From Halobaculum magnesiiphilum (GTDB lineage Archaea; Halobacteriota; Halobacteria; Halobacteriales; Haloferacaceae): a stretch of 64,000 nucleotides of DNA. The notes under the pieces were generated by a model that saw only the letters and a list, made by a program, of their open reading frames with translations, did not search any database and had not been told where the DNA came from. Below are positions 58,434 through 64,000 of this stretch, piece by piece. The stretch covers positions 992,001 through 1,056,000 of the forward strand of contig NZ_CP081958.1 in NCBI RefSeq assembly GCF_019823105.1, written 5' to 3'. A program made the position numbers and the translations under genes. Position 1 is the first letter of the stretch. Every line of letters begins with the position of its first letter.

Positions 58434-60284
58434 ATGCGCGATTGGCTCTCCCACCGGGTCGCCGCCACGCCGGACGCGGAAGCGCTCGTCCTGGCGGCCT
58501 CGGGGGAGTCGCTGACGTACGCGGACCTCGACGCCCGCGTCGAGGCGCTGGCGGCCCGGTTCGCCGGGCTGGGCATCGAGCCGGGGGATCACCTCGCGGT
58601 CGTCCTCGGCAACCGGATGGAATACGTGGCGCTCGTCCACGCGGCGATGCGGCTGGGCGTCCGGCTCGTCCCCTGCTCCGATCGGCTCACGGCCGCGGAA
58701 CTGGCACCGAAACTCGCGACCGCCGACGCGACGGCGCTGGTGTGCGGCGACGATACCGAGGCCGTCGCCGTCGCGGCGGCCCTCGGCGACCCCTTCGTCG
58801 GAAGCGACGCGGACGAGGAGGACCCCGGCGAGGGCGACGCCGACGAGGGCACCCCCGGCGGAAGCGACGCCGACGCGACGGCGACGGGCTGGCGGTCGGT
58901 CGACGGCTTCGAGCCCGCGCGGGTGGACGAGCGCGGCGGCGACCAGGGGGAGGAGGGCGCGACGGCGGACTCGCCCGTTCCGGTCGTCTCGCTCGACGAC
59001 CCGGACGACGACCGGGTCGTCGGCATCGACGCCGCGCCCGACGGGGAGGTACCCGCCGTTCGCTGGGGTCGCGGCGACACGCTCGTCATGCTGTTCACCT
59101 CGGGATCGACCGGGAACCCGAAGCTCGTGCCGCTGTCGATGGGGAACGTGCTCGCGTCGGCGACCGCCTCGGCGTTCCGGCTTGGCGTCCTCCCCGACGA
59201 CCGCTACCTCGCGACGCTGTCGCTGCACCACACCGGCGGGATCATGCCGCTGTACCGGGCGACGCTGTACGGGACGAGCGTCGTCCTCCGGGAGTCGTTC
59301 GACCCCGGCGGCGCCGTCGACGACATCCGCCGGTACGACGTGACCGGCGTCTCGCTCGTGCCGACGATGCTCTCGCGGATGCTCGACGCCCGCGGGACGC
59401 TCCCCGACTCCCTGCGGACGGTGTTGCTCGGCGGGGCGCCCGCGCCCGACGCGCTGATCGAACGGTGTCGCGACTTCTCGGTGCCGGTCCACCCGACGTG
59501 GGGGATGACCGAGGCCGCCTCCCAGATCGCGACCGCGCGCCCCCGGGAGGCGTTCGACCGCGTCGGCACCGTGGGCCGGCCCCTGCTGTGGACGGACGTG
59601 TCCGTCCGCGACGGGGACGGCGCGGCGCTGCCGGCGGGCGAGACGGGGGAGCTCGTCGTCTCCGGCCCGTCGATCGCCGCGGGGTACTACGGCGACGCGG
59701 CCGCGACCGACGACGCCCTGACCGACGACGGCGCGCTCCGCACGGGCGACGTGGGCTACCGCGACGAGGACGGCTACGTGTACGTGCTCAACCGCCTCGA
59801 CGACCGGATCATCTCCGGCGGGGAGAACGTCGACCCCGGGGAGGTCGCCGCGGCGATCCGCGAGCATCCCGAGGTCGACGACGTCGCCGTCGAGGGGCTC
59901 CCGGACGACGAGTGGGGCGAGCGCGTCGCCGCGCTCGTCGTCCCCGCGGGGAACCCCGATCCGGACCTGGACGCCGCGGCCGTCGAGTCGTTCTGTCGCG
60001 AGCGGCTGGCGGGCTTCAAGATCCCGCGCACGGTCGCCTTCGCCGAAGAACTCCCCCGGACCGTCTCCGGGACCGTCGAGCGACCGACCGTGCGGGACCG
60101 GCTCGAACGCGCCAGGGACGCGGAGGCCGAGGCGGAGGAGTCGGACGGCCCGGCCGGTCCGGACGACCTGGGCGACGTCGATGGAGGGTCCGGCGTCGAT
60201 GAGGCCGCCGGCGCCGACGATAACGGCGGTGGGGACGATACCGAGGGGGCAGACGGGGACGAGGAACCCGACGACGAGAAGTAG
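58434..60284 (+). CDS. AMP-dependent acyl-CoA synthetase/ligase (MenE-like), A10 lysine replaced
   Basis: A 616-residue ANL-superfamily protein. The P-loop LFTSGSTGNPKLVPLSMGN lies at about 220-238. HPTWGMTEAASQIATARPREAFDR is the A5 region, and GYRDEDGYVYVLNRLDDRIISGGENVDPGEV is the A8 hinge. The usual C-terminal A10 motif (SGK) reads PRTVSGTVERP, so Thr547 replaces the adenylation lysine. An acidic insertion (about 120-180) and acidic tail (about 565-616) are halophilic or low-complexity. Best guess is an o-succinylbenzoate-CoA or fatty acyl-CoA ligase; proximity to an acyl-CoA dehydrogenase favours the latter, but neither is proven. Confidence 0.85.
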   Translation: MRDWLSHRVAATPDAEALVLAASGESLTYADLDARVEALAARFAGLGIEPGDHLAVVLGNRMEYVALVHAAMRLGVRLVPCSDRLTAAELAPKLATADATALVCGDDTEAVAVAAALGDPFVGSDADEEDPGEGDADEGTPGGSDADATATGWRSVDGFEPARVDERGGDQGEEGATADSPVPVVSLDDPDDDRVVGIDAAPDGEVPAVRWGRGDTLVMLFTSGSTGNPKLVPLSMGNVLASATASAFRLGVLPDDRYLATLSLHHTGGIMPLYRATLYGTSVVLRESFDPGGAVDDIRRYDVTGVSLVPTMLSRMLDARGTLPDSLRTVLLGGAPAPDALIERCRDFSVPVHPTWGMTEAASQIATARPREAFDRVGTVGRPLLWTDVSVRDGDGAALPAGETGELVVSGPSIAAGYYGDAAATDDALTDDGALRTGDVGYRDEDGYVYVLNRLDDRIISGGENVDPGEVAAAIREHPEVDDVAVEGLPDDEWGERVAALVVPAGNPDPDLDAAAVESFCRERLAGFKIPRTVAFAEELPRTVSGTVERPTVRDRLERARDAEAEAEESDGPAGPDDLGDVDGGSGVDEAAGADDNGGGDDTEGADGDEEPDDEK

Positions 60285-60359
60285 CCCCGCTCCGTAAACG
60301 CGAAACCTCGGGTCGACCGTTCCACGGAGGTTATGGTCGGGGGTTCCCGAGTGGGAACC

Positions 60360-61520
60360 ATGAACACGGATCTCGGTCTGCTGGACGAGTCGCTGGTTCC
60401 GGAGCACGCACACGACGTGAAACGGGAGGCGCGCGAGTTCGCCGAGGAGCACATCGCGCCGGTCGCCCAGGAACACTTCGAGGCCGACGACTACCCGTGG
60501 GAGGTGCTGGAGGCCGGCCAGGAGGCCGGGCTCGTCGGCCAGGACATCCCCGAGGAGTACGGCGGCCGCGGGCTCGACATCTATCAGCTGCTCGCGATCG
60601 CCGAGGAGTTCTACCGCGCGGACGCCGGCATCGGGCTGACGCTGATGCTCGCCTCCTTCGGCAACGAGCTCGTCTACGACTACGGCTCCGACGAGCAGTG
60701 TGAGGAGTACGTCCGCCCCGTCGCCGAGGGCGACCAGATTTCCGGGCTCGCGGTGTCGGAGCCGCAGACGGGCTCGGACCTCGCGGGGATGACGACCGAG
60801 GCCGAGAAGGTCGACGGCGGCTACGAGCTCACCGGCGAGAAATACTGGGTCGGCAACGCCGTCGAGGGCGACTGGCTCACCGTCTACGCGAAGACCGGGG
60901 ACTCCGAGGACCGCTACGGCAACTACTCGCTGTTCATCGTCGAGACTGACCGCGACGGCTACGAGGCCGAGCACATCCCCGAGAAGATGGGGATGCGCGC
61001 GTCCAAGCAGGGCCACATCGTCATGGAGGACTGCTTCGTGCCCGAGGAGAACCTCATCGGCGCCGAGGGCGGCGGCTTCTACATGCTCGCGGACTTCTTC
61101 AACCACGGCCGCGTCGTCGTCGGGGGCCACGGCATCGGCCTCGCCGCGGCAGCCATCGAGGAGGCGTGGGACTTCGTTCACGACCGCGAGGCGTTCAACC
61201 GGAACATCTCGGAGTTCCAGTCAGTCCAGCACGATCTCGCGGACATGCGCACGGAGTTCGAGGCCGCCCGATCGCTCAACTGGCGCGCCGCCGAGAAGCT
61301 CCACGAGGGCGACAACGCCGGGCTGTGGGCCGCGATGGCGAAGCTCAAGTCGACGGAGACGGCCGTCGACTGCGCCGAGCGGGGGATGCAGCTGCACGGC
61401 GGGCGTTCGATCCTCACCGAGCGCCGCATCGCCCGCGTGTACCGCGACGTACGCATCCCGGTGATCTACGAGGGCGCCAGCGAGGTGCAGCGCAACCTCG
61501 TGTACCGGCAGTCGCAGTAG
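60360..61520 (+). CDS. Acyl-CoA dehydrogenase
   Basis: A 386-residue flavoprotein that makes the 2,3-double bond of acyl-CoA. The N-terminal helical domain leads to the FAD/substrate motif ISGLAVSEPQTGSDLAGMTTEAEK and YELTGEKYWVGNAVEGDW, and ends with the C-terminal family motif QLHGGRSILTERRIARVYRDVRIPVIYEGASEVQRNLV. The catalytic base fits the Glu in IYEGASEVQ. ATG 60360 is preferred over an in-frame ATG nine codons upstream. It is 75 bp downstream of the acyl-CoA ligase-like gene on the same strand. Electron transfer partners are not in the window. Confidence 0.93.
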   Translation: MNTDLGLLDESLVPEHAHDVKREAREFAEEHIAPVAQEHFEADDYPWEVLEAGQEAGLVGQDIPEEYGGRGLDIYQLLAIAEEFYRADAGIGLTLMLASFGNELVYDYGSDEQCEEYVRPVAEGDQISGLAVSEPQTGSDLAGMTTEAEKVDGGYELTGEKYWVGNAVEGDWLTVYAKTGDSEDRYGNYSLFIVETDRDGYEAEHIPEKMGMRASKQGHIVMEDCFVPEENLIGAEGGGFYMLADFFNHGRVVVGGHGIGLAAAAIEEAWDFVHDREAFNRNISEFQSVQHDLADMRTEFEAARSLNWRAAEKLHEGDNAGLWAAMAKLKSTETAVDCAERGMQLHGGRSILTERRIARVYRDVRIPVIYEGASEVQRNLVYRQSQ

Positions 61521-61735
61521 AACGGACTGTCCGATCGGACCCTTCGAGAGGGTGGTCGGTGCGACGGGACGAGTCCCATCGGTGCCAGCTCCGGGGCAGT
61601 CCAGGTGGGAGCGATCCGGTTCTACCAGAGTGGTTTCCGTTCCCGGCAGGTTCGGCGGACGAACCCGCCGGATCCGCCGGTTCCGGGATCGGACGCGAAC
61701 ACCTATCTATCCCGTGTGCGTAGTGTTACCACACG

Positions 61736-62482
61736 ATGCCCTCGACACGTGAGGAGACCCACGTCGCGGATCGTCAGGTGGTCGAGGGCGTCTACCGGTT
61801 CGGCTCACGCCGGATCAACTGGTACGTCCTCGAAGCCGACGAGGGGTTGACGATCGTCGACGCCGGCCTCCCCGACCACTGGCCCCAACTCGTCGACTGG
61901 CTCGATCGAACCGGCCACGAACTCGACGACATAGCCGGGGTCGTGCTGACACACGCGGACGTAGACCACGTCGGCTTCGCCCGGATCCTGGCGGACCGGG
62001 GCGTTCCCGTCTACTGTCATCCGGACGACGTACCCCTCCTTCGAAGTCACCCTCAGAGCCCACCCGGCTGGTACCTGCGGAACCTTTGGCGGCCACGCTT
62101 TGCTGCCTACGCGATCGAAATGCTCCGAAACGGCGTCAGATCCGTCGATCCGGTTCCCGATGTCGACCCGCTCGTCCCCGGGGAGACCCTGCCTGTGCCG
62201 GGCGAGCCGCGTGTGATCTTTGCGCCCGGTCACACCCCCGGGTCGTGTGCGTTGTTCGTCGAGGACCGCGACACCCTCTTCTGTGGCGATGTCCTCGCCA
62301 CCCGGAACATTTTCACCCAACGGGAGGGGGACCCGCAACTGCTCGGTCCGGCCGACGAGGACCACGCCGAAGCCGCGGAGTCGCTCGCTCGCCTCGGGGG
62401 ACTGGGAACGGTGACCCTCCTCCCCGGTCACGGGGACCCTTGGCGAGGGGAGATTGACACGGCGATCGCCCTCGCACGCTAA
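61736..62482 (+). CDS. Metallo-beta-lactamase-fold hydrolase
   Basis: A 248-residue MBL-fold protein with GLTIVDAGLPDHWPQLVDWL, the motif LTHADVDHVG (H73, D75, D77, H78), APGHTPGSC, FCGDVLATR and LLPGHGDPWRGEI. The second His of the canonical HxHxDH is an Asp, so the zinc site would be altered. The family includes lactonases, thioesterases and glyoxalase II-like enzymes. Codon use is less extreme in GC than neighbouring genes. Flanked by gene-free stretches on both sides; the substrate is unknown. Confidence 0.86.
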   Translation: MPSTREETHVADRQVVEGVYRFGSRRINWYVLEADEGLTIVDAGLPDHWPQLVDWLDRTGHELDDIAGVVLTHADVDHVGFARILADRGVPVYCHPDDVPLLRSHPQSPPGWYLRNLWRPRFAAYAIEMLRNGVRSVDPVPDVDPLVPGETLPVPGEPRVIFAPGHTPGSCALFVEDRDTLFCGDVLATRNIFTQREGDPQLLGPADEDHAEAAESLARLGGLGTVTLLPGHGDPWRGEIDTAIALAR

Positions 62483-62869
62483 CCCAGATCTCGGCATAGA
62501 TCGATCGCAGTACCGTCCTATCCCGTGATTCCCCCGAACACACGCCGAGCGTATCCGGCTCGAACGGGGCGCGGAACGCCCCTCGATCGCTCCCGGTGAG
62601 AACTTGCGGCATGAACTCCCCGAGCCCCCCGGCTTCGCGATGTCACACGCGCTGTGCCCGCGACTCCTTCGTCCGCCGTTCGCTGTCGCGGACCCCCGCG
62701 TTCGAGCGCGCACCGGTCGCCTGACCGGTGGCCCGCCGGCACGAGTCGCCGGTCCGTTCACGACACGCCTCGCCGCGAACGCGGCCGTCCGAACGTCCGA
62801 ACCGGCGTCCCGTCTCGGGGAGTTCACCCCCGCGCTTTACGCCCTCCCCGCCGAACACGGACCCGACAC
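62483..62869. other. Gene-free region between MBL and nnr genes
   Basis: The frames here are rich in Arg, Pro, Ser and Gly and poor in acidic residues, so none looks coding. The only site seen is CTTTACG at 62835-62841, 29-35 bp upstream of the nnr ATG, a plausible TATA element. No repeat or hairpin of note. Confidence 0.65.
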
Positions 62870-64000
62870 ATGATCTCCTCCGAGCGGATGGCGATGGTCG
62901 ACCGCAACGCCGCGGCGCTCGGCGTCTCGACGAAACAGCTGATGGAGTCGTCGGGCAACGCCGTCGCCCGCGCGGTCCGCGAGCGGGCGGATCCCGGCGA
63001 CGGCGTTCTCATGGTGTGCGGTCGCGGGAACAACGGCGGCGACGCGATGGTCGCCGCGCGCTTCCTCGACGAGTTCGACACCGAGACCGTCTTGCTGGGT
63101 CGACCCGAGACGATCCGCACCGACATCGCCCGGGAGAACTGGGACGCGATCGCCGAGAGCGACCTCCCGACTCGAACGGTCACCGACTCCCGCGAGTTCG
63201 ACCTCGACGATCACGACCCCGACCTCGTGGTCGACGCGATGCTCGGCACCGGCGTGACGGGCGCGCTCCGGGAGCCCGAAGCCACGGTCGCCCGCCGGCT
63301 CAACGCCGCCGACGTGCCCGTCGTCTCCGTGGACGTGCCCTCCGGCGTCGACGCCGACACGGGGACGGCCGCCGGCACCGCAGTCGACGCCGACGCGGTC
63401 GTCACCTTCCACGACGACAAGCCCGGGCTCGCGGACCTCGCCGCCGACGTGACGGTCGCGGACATCGGCATCCCGTCGGCCGCCGAGACGTTCGTCGGCC
63501 CGGGCGACCTGCTGGCGCTCGACCGCGACGCCGACTCCCACAAGGGCGACAACGGCGAGGTGCTCGTCGTCGGCGGCGGTCCCTACACCGGCGCGCCCGC
63601 GCTCGCCGCCCGCGCCGCGCTGCGCGCCGGCGCCGACCTCGTCCGGGTCGCCTGTCCCGCCCCGGTCGCCCGCGAGATCCAGGGGTACGGGCCGGACCTC
63701 ATCGTCCGCGGGTTCGACGGCGACCGCCTCGCGCCGCGACACGTCGACGACCTCCTCGATCGCGCGGCCGACCAGGACGCGGTCGTCTTCGGTCCCGGAC
63801 TCGGCAGCGACGACGCGACCCTGGAGGCCGTCGCCGAATTCCTCGCCGGCTACGACGGCCGCGCGGTCGTCGACGCCGACGCGCTGCAGGTCGCCCCCGG
63901 GGTCCACACCGACGCCGAGTTGATCTGCACGCCCCACCAGGGGGAGTTGCGGAAGATGGGCGGCGAGACCGCCGCCGACTGGCGCGAGCGAGCCGACCTC
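62870..64000 (+). CDS. nnr: Bifunctional NAD(P)HX epimerase/dehydratase Nnr, 3' end beyond window
   Basis: The frame from ATG 62870 is open to the window edge, giving 377 residues. The N-terminal YjeF_N domain (about 1-215) epimerises NAD(P)HX: CGRGNNGGDAMVAARFL and VVSVDVPSGVDADTGTAAGTAV. The C-terminal ribokinase-like dehydratase domain starts about residue 225 (HKGDNGEVLVVGGGPYTGAP) and includes VFGPGLGSDDATLEAV and AVVDADALQ; its end, including the last part of the ADP-binding site, lies outside. The enzyme repairs hydrated NADH/NADPH in the cytoplasm. Confidence 0.94.
   Translation, partial: MISSERMAMVDRNAAALGVSTKQLMESSGNAVARAVRERADPGDGVLMVCGRGNNGGDAMVAARFLDEFDTETVLLGRPETIRTDIARENWDAIAESDLPTRTVTDSREFDLDDHDPDLVVDAMLGTGVTGALREPEATVARRLNAADVPVVSVDVPSGVDADTGTAAGTAVDADAVVTFHDDKPGLADLAADVTVADIGIPSAAETFVGPGDLLALDRDADSHKGDNGEVLVVGGGPYTGAPALAARAALRAGADLVRVACPAPVAREIQGYGPDLIVRGFDGDRLAPRHVDDLLDRAADQDAVVFGPGLGSDDATLEAVAEFLAGYDGRAVVDADALQVAPGVHTDAELICTPHQGELRKMGGETAADWRERADL

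Noticed and set aside
58389-61181. 930-codon minus-strand open frame
   Set aside because: It lies antisense to the acyl-CoA ligase-like and acyl-CoA dehydrogenase genes, whose family motifs are clear on the plus strand. It has no recognisable domain.
62518-62869. Short open frames on both strands before nnr
   Set aside because: They are basic, Pro/Ser-rich and overlap each other with no motif or start signal.

Overview
The window is chromosomal DNA of a halophilic archaeon (class Halobacteria; genus not determinable from sequence alone). The basis is very high GC, strongly acidic proteins, frequent GTG starts with GTGA/ATGA gene overlaps, short leaders, and archaeal or haloarchaeal markers: TFE-alpha (tfe), archaeal NAC, an archaeal tRNA m1A methyltransferase, a TbsP-type DUF5821 regulator, a HEWD micro-protein, a HalOD1 domain, DUF2110 and DUF5803.

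Left chromosomal arm (1-36 kb). It starts inside a divergent tubulin/FtsZ-superfamily gene. It then carries dihydrofolate reductase, a beta-oxidation pair (enoyl-CoA hydratase and 3-hydroxyacyl-CoA dehydrogenase), an FAD oxidoreductase, a MATE exporter, a small HExxH membrane protein, a methyltransferase, a YegS-type lipid kinase, a polysaccharide flippase, an SDR, kynureninase, an alpha/beta hydrolase, an AIR-synthase-like protein and an FG-GAP protein. These are followed by two GT4 glycosyltransferases, an MFS transporter, a membrane-anchored HTH regulator coupled to a subtilase-like protein that lacks the usual Asp, an XPD-type Fe-S helicase, an information-processing operon (tfe-DUF2110-DUF5803), tbsP, and nac-trmI. 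Two intergenic loci (17.8 kb and 27.7 kb) hold a shared double-hairpin repeat.

Integrated element (about 36466-50485, 14.0 kb). A creatininase-family gene is cut in two: the 5' half is at 36068-36475 and the 3' half at 50476-50872. A 10-bp direct repeat, CGAGTGGATG, marks both junctions. The inserted DNA has lower GC and different codon use. It encodes a tyrosine integrase and an RHH regulator at the right end, a PrimPol-type replication protein with a candidate origin beside it, a ParB-like/Dam methyltransferase fusion, a single-chain type IIG restriction-modification enzyme, a HalOD1 micro-protein, four overlapping small genes and a low-GC coiled-coil membrane protein. Next to the left junction it carries its own complete creatininase gene. 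The element therefore breaks a host gene and brings a full-length paralogue of it. This is the most interesting system in the window.

Right chromosomal arm (50.5-64 kb). A hydratase gene overlaps the stranded creatininase 3' half. It is followed by an O-methyltransferase, a DNA/RNA methyltransferase, a membrane protein, a methylmalonyl-CoA mutase large subunit with its epimerase, a Tat-exported nuclease flanked by two DUF4350-like domains, an acyl-CoA ligase-like protein with an altered catalytic lysine, an acyl-CoA dehydrogenase, a metallo-beta-lactamase-fold protein, and the start of the NAD(P)HX repair enzyme Nnr, which is cut by the window edge.
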